Assembly (NCBI GenBank): GCA_963726335.1
Contig: CAVSCD010000011.1
Location: 992,001 to 1,056,000 of the forward strand
Direction: 5' to 3'
Source of the DNA: CAVSCD01 sp963726335
GTDB lineage: Bacteria > Acidobacteriota > Aminicenantia > Aminicenantales > UBA8522
DNA: 64,000 nt
This document shows, piece by piece, positions 8,649-17,472 of this stretch. Positions within the stretch are counted from its first letter, which is position 1. Each line of letters starts with the position of its first letter. The translations under genes and the position numbers were made by a program. The notes below the pieces were generated by a model that saw nothing but the letters and a program-made list of their open reading frames with translations, was not told where the DNA came from and did not search any database.

Positions 8649-11600
8649 ATGAAGAAACGATTCCTGATGCTGCTCGCCGGATTCATTCTCGCGGCCGGCG
8701 CCGCTTTCAGCCAGGTGACCAATGCCCGGATCTTAGGGATGGTCTCCGACAATGAGGGTAACGCCCTGCCCGGCGTGACCGTCGAGGCCACGAGCCCCAA
8801 GCTCGTCGGCAAGGCGGCCACCCTCTCCGACGAGAAGGGGATCTTCCGCCTGCTCAACCTCGTGCCGGGAACCTACGAGGTCAAGTTCGAGCTCACCGGT
8901 TTCCAAACCCTGGTCCGGAAGGACATCGTCCTGGGCTTGGAGCAGACCATCACCCTGGACGCGGCCATGGAGCTCAGCCGGATCAGCGAGGAAGTCGTGG
9001 TCACGGGCCAGGCTCCGCTCATCGACGTGAAGAGCCACAGCAAGGGCCTGACCATGTCCAAGAGCATGTTCTCCGTCCTGCCCAAGGACCGCGACTTCGC
9101 CTCGCTCGTGACGGTGCTGCCCGGGGTGTCCACCGAATCGTTCGCCGGCGGCGTCGACCGGGCCGGGGCTTCCGCCAAGTCCGGCGGGCTATCCGTCGAC
9201 GGGGCCACGGCCTCGGAGAACGTGTTCTTTGTAGACGGCGTCAATACGACCCATCTCGAGGACGGGACGATGTCGCAGAAGGTCAACTTCGACTTCCTCG
9301 ACGAAATCCAGGTCAAGGCCAGCGGCTACCAGGCCGAGTTCGGCGGCTCGATGGGCGGGGTGGTCAACGTCATCACCCGCTCCGGCGGCAACACTTTTCA
9401 CGGCGACGTCCTCGGCTACTACAGCGGCAGCGCCCTGTCCGGGAAGCGGCCCGACGTCTTGCGCGTCAACCCCTTGGACAACCACGTTGCCGAGTACGTC
9501 AACTATGACGACTTGAACGGCCGGCAGAGGGAGAACATCTGGGAGGCCGGTGTCAGCCTGGGCGGCTACGTCTTCAAGGACAGGCTGTGGTTCTTCGGGA
9601 CGTTCATGCCCGTCCAGCGCAGCCGGACCCGGCCGATGACCTTCATCTCCGACGGGTCGCAGGCCGAGTTCAACCGCAAGGACACCGAGATCAACTACTC
9701 GGCCAAGCTGACCGCCCAGCCGTTCGCCAACCTCCGCGTTTCGACCAGCTTCGTCAACAACTTTTGGAAGTACCGCGGCTCGCTCCCGGCCGACGACGGG
9801 TCCGGCGACCCCAACACGCCCTATGCCCGGGTCGGCTACGATTTTCCGAACTGGAGCGCCAGCGCCTTGGCCGACTACTCCGTCGGCAATAGCCTGCTGA
9901 TCAGCGCCAGGGGCGGGTTCTTCTTCTCCGACAACAACAACCAGCAGCTCAAGCCGAGCGAGCCCCTGTGGATGTTCCGGCAAACGAATGCGGCCTATCC
10001 CGAGATCCCCGCCGACTTGGTCAAGCCCCGCCTCTGGATGAACTATGCCCAGGTCGCGGACGGCTACGTCACGAATAAGTACATCAGCGACCGGGGCTCG
10101 GCCAACCTCGATGCCACCTATTTCGCCGAATTCGCCGGGACCCACGCCTTCAAGGCCGGCTTCCAGTGGATCAAGCTCCACGAGGATATCGACAACTCCT
10201 TCGCCTATCCCTATATCCGGCTGAACTGGGGCCAGGCCTATACGGACCCGGCCGATCCGACCAAGCAATACCAGGGGACCTACGGTTACTACGAGGTCCG
10301 CAACGGCAAATCGTCGCCCTACGGCACGTACGCCGAGGCCCACAGCACCAGCCTGGCCTTCTACCTCCAGGACTCCTGGACCATCGCCGGCCGGCTGACC
10401 CTCAACTTCGGGCTCCGGACCGAGAGCGAGTACGTACCGAGCTTCAGCGACCTTCCCGAGTACAAGGACGTCAAGGCCATCGAGTTCAAGTTCGGGGACA
10501 AGCTGGCCCCGCGCTTCGGGTTCGTCTACGACGTCCTGGGCGACTCCAGCCTGAAGGTCTTCGGCTCCTACGGCGTCTATTACGACGTCTTCAAGCTCGG
10601 CATGGCCATCGGCTCCTACGGCGGGTTCAAGTGGATTTCCGACTACTACACCCTCGACACTTACGAATGGGACAAGATCGGGGTCGACGGCTTCTATCCG
10701 GGGACCTACATCCGGGCCAAGAACGAGCGCGAGCCTTCGTTCGACCACACCGACCCCGACCTCAAGCCTGTGGCCCAGAACGAGTTCTCCCTGGGCGCGG
10801 AGCGGAAGCTCGGCGAGAACCTCTCCGCCTCCCTCCGCTTCGTTTACAAGCACCTCATCCGGGCCATCGAGGACGTCGGCTACGAGGAGGCGACGGGGAC
10901 CGTCTATTACACGGCCAACCCCGCGTCCGGCTGGACGCGCTATCAGAGCGACGGGGGCCGGTGGCATGATGACTGGTGGGCCTGCCCCGATGCCCGGCGC
11001 GAATACTACGCGGTCAACGCTTCGATCGATAAGCGCTTCAGCGACAATTGGATGGGCGGCGTCTCTTTCACCTGGAGCCGCCTGGCCGGCAACTATTCCG
11101 GCCTGGCGTCCTCGGACGAGGTCGACGTCGACGGCTACGGCCGGACCGACCCGAACGTCGCCCGGTTCTGGGACTCCTGGTTCCTGCCCTACACCCAGGA
11201 CGGGAAGCCCATCGACGGACAGCTGGCGACCGACCGGCCGCTTTACTTCAAGGCCTACGGCTCCTACCGGCTCCCCTTCGGCCTGACCGTCGGGCTGATG
11301 GCCAACGCTTACTCCGGCGTTCCGACCTCCGTCGAGGTGACCCTGGGCGGCATGCAGGGCGTCTATCCGATCGGGCGGGCGACGGAGGGCCGCTCCCCAT
11401 TCATCTTCACCTCCAGCATCTATGCCGAGTATTCCATCAGGCTGGGCCGGACCAACCTGGCCCTCAGCCTCAACATCGACAACGTGACCAACAACGGGGC
11501 GGCCCGGCGCGTCTACGGGCTCTACAACCAGGACGACCCGGCCCTCACGCAGGACGAGATCCTGGCCCATTACGACTACAGGAGCGTCGTCGAGGACCTC

Positions 11601-11675
11601 GATCCGCGTTTCAATAAGGAATACTTTTTCCTGAGCCCCATCAGCGCCCGGCTCGGTATCCGGTTCGGTTTCTAG
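8649..11675 (+). CDS. TonB-dependent outer-membrane receptor with carboxypeptidase-regulatory domain (SusC/OmpA-like)
   Basis: 1008 residues. A Sec signal peptide spans 1-22 (MKKRFLMLLAGFILAAGAAFS). Residues ~24-105 are the carboxypeptidase regulatory-like beta-sandwich (GMVSDNEGNALPGVTVEA, GIFRLLNLVPGTYEV). A plug domain follows (~112-245; LIDVKS, then VNVITRSGGN at its end), then an outer-membrane barrel ending in a terminal aromatic residue (GIRFGF). This is the oligosaccharide- or peptide-importing class abundant in Acidobacteriota and Aminicenantes. RBS GAGGAGGGA is at 8636-8644. It is expressed from a sigma54 promoter, unusual for this receptor class. No SusD-like partner is present nearby. 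The ligand is unknown, though the many glycan-active genes in the window favour an oligosaccharide. Confidence 0.92.
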   Translation: MKKRFLMLLAGFILAAGAAFSQVTNARILGMVSDNEGNALPGVTVEATSPKLVGKAATLSDEKGIFRLLNLVPGTYEVKFELTGFQTLVRKDIVLGLEQTITLDAAMELSRISEEVVVTGQAPLIDVKSHSKGLTMSKSMFSVLPKDRDFASLVTVLPGVSTESFAGGVDRAGASAKSGGLSVDGATASENVFFVDGVNTTHLEDGTMSQKVNFDFLDEIQVKASGYQAEFGGSMGGVVNVITRSGGNTFHGDVLGYYSGSALSGKRPDVLRVNPLDNHVAEYVNYDDLNGRQRENIWEAGVSLGGYVFKDRLWFFGTFMPVQRSRTRPMTFISDGSQAEFNRKDTEINYSAKLTAQPFANLRVSTSFVNNFWKYRGSLPADDGSGDPNTPYARVGYDFPNWSASALADYSVGNSLLISARGGFFFSDNNNQQLKPSEPLWMFRQTNAAYPEIPADLVKPRLWMNYAQVADGYVTNKYISDRGSANLDATYFAEFAGTHAFKAGFQWIKLHEDIDNSFAYPYIRLNWGQAYTDPADPTKQYQGTYGYYEVRNGKSSPYGTYAEAHSTSLAFYLQDSWTIAGRLTLNFGLRTESEYVPSFSDLPEYKDVKAIEFKFGDKLAPRFGFVYDVLGDSSLKVFGSYGVYYDVFKLGMAIGSYGGFKWISDYYTLDTYEWDKIGVDGFYPGTYIRAKNEREPSFDHTDPDLKPVAQNEFSLGAERKLGENLSASLRFVYKHLIRAIEDVGYEEATGTVYYTANPASGWTRYQSDGGRWHDDWWACPDARREYYAVNASIDKRFSDNWMGGVSFTWSRLAGNYSGLASSDEVDVDGYGRTDPNVARFWDSWFLPYTQDGKPIDGQLATDRPLYFKAYGSYRLPFGLTVGLMANAYSGVPTSVEVTLGGMQGVYPIGRATEGRSPFIFTSSIYAEYSIRLGRTNLALSLNIDNVTNNGAARRVYGLYNQDDPALTQDEILAHYDYRSVVEDLDPRFNKEYFFLSPISARLGIRFGF

Positions 11676-11695
11676 CTCCTTTTTTGCCTTATTGA

Positions 11696-11789
11696 GGCTC
11701 CGGGCCCCCCTCCAGGGGGTCCGGAGCCCGTCGGCAGCCTGCTCCCGGGGGAATGTCTTCCCTCCCCCCCGGGGGCGGGCTCTTTTTTT
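11696..11789 (+). terminator. Terminator of the TonB receptor gene, with two competing hairpins
   Basis: GAGCCCG (11724-11730) pairs with CGGGCTC (11776-11782), enclosing CCCGGGGG/CCCCCGGG pairs, and is followed by seven Ts (11783-11789): a Rho-independent terminator. A second hairpin pairs GGCTCCGG (11696-11703) with CCGGAGCC (11721-11728) and shares bases with the first, so the two cannot form together. From here to the repeat at 11897 I see no gene. Confidence 0.7.
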
Positions 11790-11896
11790 AATCGGCATCC
11801 CGGGGATAACCCGCTATTTCAGCTTCGGGTCGATGTTGTCAGCCGAGGAGAGCGGGCAGTACGAGCCGCGCTTGATTCTGATAGTTGATCGGCCGG

Positions 11897-12100
11897 ACTG
11901 GCGGCACGTCTCGTATGTAACTTGGCTAATAGATGAATTCGGAAGACGCGTCACCGCGGGGGAGTTTGAGGGGTACGGCGTCGTCCCCCTCAGGGGGTTA
12001 GCGGAGTGAAACAACGCCGAGGGGGGAGCTTGACTCCCCCTAGGAAGTGTCCCGTCGCTGCTGAGGACATTAAAAAAAGATTTGCGAGACAGGGCACTAG
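11897..12100 (-). repeat. Dispersed ~203-bp element, copy 1 (most diverged)
   Basis: Same architecture as the copies at 26320-26522 and 38644-38846: an outer hairpin with a GTCTC...GAAGACGC core (left arm decayed to GGCACGTCTC), a G-rich central block with AGCGGAGTGAAAC and GAGGGGGGAGCTTGACT, then a hairpin between AGTGTCCCGTC and GAGACAGGGCACTA. The right end supplies the stop codon of the small minus-strand gene at 12097-12294. The short frames inside (for example 12006-12245) are not conserved as proteins between copies. Confidence 0.8.
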
Positions 12101-12294
12101 CTGGGCTTCCGGCGGCCGGTCCCATCGTCGCAGGGCTCGTCGGCATCCGCGCTCCTGGCCATCTCGGCGGTGGCGGCCGACGTGCAGTACGGCAAGGGTT
12201 CCATCGCCTTATGACAACAGAGGGGGACCGGCTCCCCTTCCTTGACCTTGGCTTCCTTCCCGCAAACCGAACAGTGATAGGTCGTTTCGCTCAT
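12097..12294 (-). CDS. Small Cys-rich (zinc- or iron-binding) protein
   Basis: 65 residues. The N-terminal half carries CSVCG (residues 8-12) and CCHKAMEP (from residue 26), a possible small metal-binding knuckle as in desulforedoxin/rubredoxin-like or zinc-ribbon proteins; the family is not identified. The second half is low-complexity and polar, and its last codons run into the dispersed repeat, which provides the TAG stop. The natural C-terminus may therefore have been altered by insertion of that element. A start at 12294 with GGAGAGGAC upstream is convincing, and a promoter is visible at 12333-12361. Confidence 0.65.
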   Translation of the reverse strand: MSETTYHCSVCGKEAKVKEGEPVPLCCHKAMEPLPYCTSAATAEMARSADADEPCDDGTGRRKPS

Positions 12295-12332
12295 GTCCTC
12301 TCCTCCGTGCTCGATAGAATCGCTCGAATATT

Positions 12333-12361
12333 ATCGTAACATCAGCCGCGCCGGACATCAA
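12333..12361 (-). promoter_or_regulatory. Sigma70-like promoter of the small Cys-rich gene
   Basis: On the minus strand TTGATG (12356-12361), a 17-bp spacer and TACGAT (12333-12338) lie about 40 bp before the ATG at 12294. The rest of the 12295-12497 gap shows nothing else. Confidence 0.45.
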
Positions 12362-12497
12362 GGTCGGCCGCCGGAGGCGGAAATAGCCGGGGCGGGCAAT
12401 CTTCTCCTTTATTTCGGGATCACAATCTCATAAGGAGAGAGCCGAGTGAACAGCCCGGTTGGAAACCGGTCCCGCGACCTGAGCGAGACGGTGCTAT

Positions 12498-13557
12498 TCA
12501 GGCGCCGGGCGCCAGGCCGTTGCCGACGCCGATCATGACCACCGAAACGATCAACAGCAGGATCCCCAGCCACAGACATGTGCGCGTCCGGGAATCGACC
12601 AGTCTCCATTCCTTGAGCAGCAGCCCCCAGACGTTGCTGAAGATGATGATCGAGGCCATGAAGATGCTCCAGCTGGCGAAACCGTATTCCCCCATCTTGG
12701 TGGCGCCGGTGCCGTAGCCGAAGTATTGCCCGTACCACATCAGCCCGCTGATTATGGCGAGGAAATAGTTCCGGAACAGCGTGCCTCGGGGACGGACGAC
12801 ATAATCGCCGAAGGCCTTCTTCCTGGCGGTGATGATCATGGTGGAGATGAAGTTGGTCGTGAACCCTCCCGCAAGCGCCATGACCAGAATGGGCATGTTC
12901 TTGAAGACCTCCTGGGTGCCGGCGCGGACGGACGCCGCGGCGATCGGCTCTCCCGCCTTGAAGGCCATCGCCATGCAGGCGCTCATGATGCCGCCGAAGA
13001 CGGCCATCAGGAGGCCCTTGCTCATGGAGAATTCCTTGATGGAGGCCTTCTTCTGGTCGTCCGTGAGGCGTTTTTCCTTGAGCCATCCGGCATAGCCGCA
13101 GAGGGCGATCCCGGCCAGGCAGACCACGAAGCCCGCGAGCACCACCGCGCCCGGGGTGGTGGAGAAGAGCCGCCCGACCTTGTGGTCGATGACGGCCGGG
13201 ACCAGGGTGCCGACGATGGCGCAAACCCCGAGCGTGATCGACTGCCCGAGCGAAAGGCCGAGGTAGCGAAGGGCCAACCCGGCCATCAGACCGCCGAATC
13301 CCCACAGGACTCCGAAGACATAGGACCACAGCCAGGCTGCTCGAGCTGCTGGCGCGGAGAATACCCCAAAGATCGGGCGTCGTCAGCAGTCCGCCGACCG
13401 TCGGCATGATGATCCAGGCGACGAACCCCAGCGAGATCCAGAAGGTCCCCCAGGACCATTTCCGGACCTGATGCGAGGGCACGTAAAAGCTGGCCGAAGA
13501 GAGGCCGCCGAGCGAGAGCAGGATCAGGCCAATGATTTGTTGTCCCATAGGATTCAC
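12498..13557 (-). CDS. rhaT: L-rhamnose/proton symporter RhaT-like, frameshifted
   Basis: Two frames join at about 13345 to give roughly 350 residues and about ten membrane helices, the usual RhaT size. The N-terminus (MGQQIIGLILLSLGGLSSASFY, from residue 4) and central segments such as LGLSLGQSITLGVCAIVGTL and TARKKAFGDY match the RhaT family of drug/metabolite-type sugar permeases. In the shifted frame AAWLWSYVFGVLWGFGG restores the third to fourth helix region. It imports L-rhamnose (and related 6-deoxy sugars) with protons across the inner membrane. It is the last gene of a leftward operon that begins with rhaM, which supports the substrate. The single indel is more likely a sequence error than decay because both halves are well conserved. 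Confidence 0.82.
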
Positions 13558-13570
13558 CTTGGCATCGGCA

Positions 13571-14516
13571 TCAGGTCCGGGCGAACCGCGTGCTGACGAC
13601 GACGGTCAGCTCGGTGTTGGGCCGGATGACCGCAGGACATCCGCCCGCGGCCTCGATCTCCATGAAGTTGGCCGTGTCGGAGTAGATGCTGTAGCGGGCG
13701 CCCTTCCCGGCCGGCGGCACGTCGGGGGCCGCGTCGCGGATATCGATGTAGGTCTGGCCTGCCGGGAGCGGGCCGGCTGTCCTCCGCACGATCAGACCTC
13801 GGCCCGGATCCCGGAACTCGATCCACCGGGTATCGGCATCGATCGCGATCTGATAGCGCGCGGAGCCGTCGGTCCGCGTCCGGCACAACGATCCGTCCCA
13901 GGTGCGCCGGTCGTCGCTCGGGCCCTCGTAGAGGTCCCGGACCGACGATTTCCGGGCGCAGGGGAAGACGACCTCGCAACCCGGCCCGCAGTCGAACTGG
14001 CAGAGGGACCAGGGGGCCAACAGACAATCGGCCCGCCGCATCGCCGCGCGTCCGAGATACGTGATGCTCTCCGCGACGCGGACCGTCACCGACCGGCGGC
14101 CACGGGCCACGGATATCCGCCGCCTGAAGAGGGTCGGGACTCCCAGGCCCCGGTTGTTCACCAGATCGACCTCGGCGCAGATCGAGGCGCGCGCCTTTCC
14201 GGATCCGGTGACAATGATACCGGGCCGAGGTCAATCCCGGCGGCACCCGCCAGGCGCCCGTGGAATACTGGTAGCCGAGCGTCGTCCCCTCCGGCGCGGG
14301 CCAGAGGCCGTCGCCCCCCGGGTTGAGATATCTCTGGCGCGTGCTCTGGGCCGCGATCGCTTCGGGATTGACGCGGTTAAGGACTTCACCGCCGAGCGTC
14401 GTGAACAACCGCCCTTCCAGATCGAGCGCCACGATGACTCCCGCTTCGTCATCGCCCACCAGGTGGGATCGCCGTCCGGCCTGGGCAAGCGCCCCGAGCA
14501 GCTGTGCGGCCTTCAT
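13571..14516 (-). CDS. Unknown protein of the rhamnose operon, possible beta-sandwich sugar-binding protein, frameshifted
   Basis: About 315 residues once two frames are joined near 14220. The N-terminal part begins MKAAQLLGALAQAGRR and includes NPGGDGLWPAPEGTTLGYQY; the C-terminal part has WSLCQFDCGPGCEVVFPC and ends VSTRFART. No signal peptide is seen. The pattern of GDGLWPAPE-like loops, an AESITYLG segment and a strand-rich C-terminus resembles galactose-mutarotase-fold proteins of unknown function found in sugar operons, but I cannot name the family. Its ATG overlaps the stop of the deacetylase gene (TGATG at 14516), and rhaT starts 13 bp after its stop, so co-translation is likely. Confidence 0.6.
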
Positions 14517-15444
14517 CAGTACTCCGCCGCCAGCTCCCGGGCCGTCAGGAACCGGCCGCCCCGCTCCTTGAACATCCGGCAAACGCGATCGAGCTGCCGG
14601 AGGGCTTTCGGGCCGCAGTTCTTGACGATAAACGGCAGCGGCTTCACGCTGCTCTCGCCGAAATCGAGAGTCCCCTTCGGCATCGGATGAAACTCCCAAG
14701 GGTGGAGGTAGAAGCAGACGACGGGGCGCTTCCCCCTGGCCCGGACGTAGTCGATGAAGCTGTCGGCCTTCTGCATCAGGAACGCGGCGGACTCGGTCCG
14801 GAAGACGGGCCACTGGTCCCGGTCGCGCTGATACGGATCGTTGCTCTCCATGCTCAGGTCGCAGAAATTGGGGATTTCCACGATGCGCATCTGGCCCGGA
14901 CGCGTCCAGTCCTGAGCCGAAGGGTGATAGGGGACGAACGGCTTCCGGTAGAAGTATAAGGGAAACGAAGCGTCGGCCAGATAGCCGAGCTTTTCCAGCA
15001 CGTTGATCATCTTCGTGCTGCCCCAGAGTCGCGGGGCAGCGGAAACTCACGGGCCTGACGCCGCTCACCTCCCGCACGATCCGCGTGGCCTCGCGCAGCC
15101 GGCCTTCCACTTCGGAGGGCAGCAGAGGCCAGTTGTTGGGCAGGGGGAAGATCGGATCGCCGAGCGTTTCGTGGTAGAGGCCGTGGCAGCCCGTTTCGTG
15201 CCCGGCAGTCGCGTACGCGGCCGACGATCTCGGGATTGTTCTCGCGCCGCGTGGCCCGTCCAGAAGAACGTTGCCCGGAGCCGTGTTTCTCGAGGAGAGC
15301 CAAGAGGCGCGGCGTGCCGTGCTTCACGCCTTCGTAAAACGGCGTGAAGGAGCCGACGTCGGTCTCCATGTCGAACCCGAAAACGACGTCGAAGGCGCCG
15401 TCGCCGCCGCGGGGTGCTTTGGCTCGCTTTTTTGTGGTGTTCAT
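14516..15444 (-). CDS. Polysaccharide deacetylase (CE4/NodB-like), frameshifted
   Basis: Joining frames across at least three indels (near 15265, 15215 and 15030) yields about 309 residues. The N-terminal FDMETDVGSFTP is the first NodB motif (catalytic Asp followed by metal Asp), a second segment reads RENNPEIVGRVRD then a His-rich GHETGCHGL-type motif in the shifted frame, and VSFRCP corresponds to the RxPY-like motif 3. The C-terminal half (MINVLEKLGYLADASFPLYF ... FYLHPWEFHP) is intact and typical of cytosolic deacetylases of this fold. It removes N- or O-acetyl groups from sugars. Start 15444 has GAGAGGA upstream. It sits inside the rhaM-rhaT operon. Confidence 0.75.
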
Positions 15445-15495
15445 GGCTTTGGGTCCTCTCTCAAGGGATGTTTCCTGGAATCTGCGCTTTAAACT

Positions 15496-16673
15496 TCATG
15501 AGACGCCGATCTCGTGGATCTTCCCGATCGGCTGGGACAGGATCTCCGCGCCGTCCTTCCGGATCACGATCCCCGTCTCCCAGCGGATGCCGAATTTTTC
15601 GGTCGACACGAAGGTATCGACCTGGAAGGTCATGTTTTCCGCGAGGCGGTAGTCCGAGATGGTCTCCATCCACGGCGCCTCGACCTCGATCAATCCCGTC
15701 CCGTGGCAGGGGCCATAGAGGTAGTTGTCGTAGTATCCGCGCTTCTTGAAAAGCTCGATATAGCGCTTGGCCACGTCCGACGCGAGGACGCCCGACTTCA
15801 GCTGGTCATGGGTCCAGCGGTGGGCCTCCAGCCCGAATTCGACGATCTCCTTCTTGCGGCCGGCTAGTTTTCCCATGCTGATGGGCATGCCGATGCTGGG
15901 CGAATAGCCGTCGACTTTCGCCGAGAGATTGAGCTGGACGATGTCCCCCTTCTTGATCTCCCGGTAGGTGGAACGGGAGATCGCGTGCCGTGTGGATTTT
16001 TCGCTGAAGACGTACATGGGCAGCCCCTCGTATTCCGCTCCGTTCTCGTAGATCGTCTTCTGGGCGATGCCCACCAACTGCAGCTCCGTCATCCCGGGCC
16101 GGATGTGGCGGATGACTTCCCGCGTCGCGATCTCGGTGATCCGCAGGCCTTCCCGGATGCAGGCGATTTCGTTTTCCGACTTGATGCTGCGGAGGGCGAC
16201 CATGACGTCGTCCGCGCGCACTGATCTCCGCGTCCGGATAGCATTCTTTCAGGCCGCCCAGCTGGATGGGATTGCTGACCAGGTAGCCGCCGACGCCGAT
16301 CTTCAGCCGCTTGCCCTTGACGCCGATCGAACGGAAAACGTCGGTGTACTTGGAGGCCCGGAGCTCGGGGTAGGCGGGGTCCGCGGATTCCCGGTATTCC
16401 ATCAACACGAAGATGATTCTGGATCATGCTCCGGTCGGAGGCGTATTTCAGGCTCTCGGGGCCCACCATGAGCGCCGCTTGACCCTTGGGGCTGATGGCC
16501 ACGCCGGCCGTCTCGAAGAGCGGCCAGAAGTTGGAAAAATAGCGGACGTTCGCGTAGTCGGCTTCATTCGAGTTGACGACCAGGACGTCGAGGCCCCGCT
16601 GGGCGGCGAGTGCCGCGGCTTGGCGGATCCGCCCCTGGTACTCGGCTTCCGGAATTCGCACGCGACGGATCAT
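15496..16673 (-). CDS. M24-family (creatinase/prolidase-fold) protein with degenerate metal site, frameshifted
   Basis: Three frame segments (16673 to ~16415, ~16415 to ~16222, ~16222 to 15496) join to about 392 residues. The N-terminal creatinase-N domain (EADYANVRYFSNFWPLF) is followed by the pita-bread domain. In prolidases and Met aminopeptidases two Asp, one His and two Glu bind metals. Here the region reads DIVQLNLSAKVDGYSPSIG, so both Asp positions are Asn/Ser-like, the His (CHGTGL) is kept, and the Glu before PG is missing (TFQVDTF). Such loss is typical of metal-free creatinase-like hydrolases. It may act as an amidino- or amide hydrolase rather than a peptidase. It lies between rhaM and the deacetylase gene, so a sugar-linked role is possible but unproven. 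Confidence 0.75.
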
Positions 16674-16702
16674 CTGTGTTTCTCCTTTCTGCCGGCCCCA
16701 CC

Positions 16703-17023
16703 CTAATCCAGGTGAAAAACCTCTTTCAACGGCTCTTCCTTGCCCTTCGCGCTGTCGGCGCTTTCACAGACGAGCACTTCGGCCATGTCGCGCCACCAGC
16801 GCTGGCAGACTTCGGTTTCAGCGATCTTCTCGAACCGCGCCTCGTCCTCGATCTCCACATAGCCGAACAGCTGCCCCGTCGGCTCATGGAGGAAGATCGA
16901 ATAATTGCCGGCCCCGTAATCCTTCAGGGCTTTCTCCAGCTCGGGCCAGATCGGGTTGTGCCGCCGCTCGTACTCCGCGGCCAGGCCCGGCTTGGCTTGA
17001 AAAAGAACGGCTTTGCGAATCAT
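16703..17023 (-). CDS. rhaM: L-rhamnose mutarotase RhaM
   Basis: 106 residues, the exact family length. It begins MIRKAVLFQAKPGLAAEYER, with the His-containing RRHNPIWPELEKAL segment at residues ~20-33 and C-terminal WWRDMAEVLV, all RhaM hallmarks. It interconverts alpha and beta L-rhamnose in the cytoplasm after uptake. It is first in a leftward operon with the M24-like, deacetylase, unknown and rhaT genes. A promoter with TTGACA and TATACT and an upstream palindrome are clear. No rhamnose isomerase, kinase or aldolase gene is present in the window, so the rest of the pathway must be elsewhere. Confidence 0.92.
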   Translation of the reverse strand: MIRKAVLFQAKPGLAAEYERRHNPIWPELEKALKDYGAGNYSIFLHEPTGQLFGYVEIEDEARFEKIAETEVCQRWWRDMAEVLVCESADSAKGKEEPLKEVFHLD

Positions 17024-17145
17024 GTCTTTACCCCTTTGTTTTGATCAGCCGCGAAACCTCTCATGATCAAATTTCTCTTGCGCCCGATGGAGCCGGCTCA
17101 TGCGTCAGTCTGATCTTTGCCCATGAACAGTTTCATCAGATGGAA

Positions 17146-17175
17146 AGTATAAATGCACGCAGGTGAAGATGTCAA
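17146..17175 (-). promoter_or_regulatory. Sigma70 promoter of the rhaM operon
   Basis: On the minus strand TTGACA (17170-17175), an 18-bp spacer and TATACT (17146-17151). Predicted transcription start near 17139, giving a leader of about 115 nt before rhaM. Confidence 0.7.
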
Positions 17176-17205
17176 AAGGGGAGTCGTCTCTGTTGCTGTC
17201 TGACG

Positions 17206-17221
17206 CTTAGGCGAGCCTAAG
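17206..17221. promoter_or_regulatory. Palindrome CTTAGGC-GA-GCCTAAG, candidate operator of the rhamnose locus
   Basis: A perfect 7+2+7 inverted repeat centred about 40 bp upstream of the rhaM -35 box and well upstream of the divergent promoter at 17390-17418. The position suits an activator or a shared regulator. The remainder of the 449-bp gap between 17023 and 17473 shows no gene. Confidence 0.5.
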
Positions 17222-17389
17222 TGCCCAAGGGGCGGATTCCCCGGGAGTCGAATTCCGGCATTTCTTTATCGGCCCCAGCGGGCGTGTCGAGAAGCCGATG
17301 GCTCTATGACGATGAGTGTGGTACTGGATCATCTTCTCGCAAACCGCTCAAGCCACATTTCCCGTCACAGAGCCGGAGCCGCCAGGTTC

Positions 17390-17418
17390 TTGACTCTGGT
17401 CCGACGCGGGGCTAACAT
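17390..17418 (+). promoter_or_regulatory. Sigma70-like promoter of the gene at 17473
   Basis: TTGACT (17390-17395), a 17-bp spacer and TAACAT (17413-17418), about 50 bp before the ATG at 17473. Confidence 0.5.
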
Positions 17419-17472
17419 CCCTCCAAGAAGAGACCGCAAGGAAGGATCGTCGGAAGAGAAAAAGGATAGGAT

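Noticed and set aside
9189..11798. An 869-codon minus-strand open frame opposite the TonB receptor
   Set aside because: Composition is Gly/Val/Asp/Arg-rich repeat-like shadow sequence; it would also begin beyond the terminator of the real gene.
17171..17270. A possible tRNA around GTCGAATTC (near 17245)
   Set aside because: The T-arm match is poor and no acceptor or anticodon stem can be drawn; the region is explained by the divergent promoters and operator.
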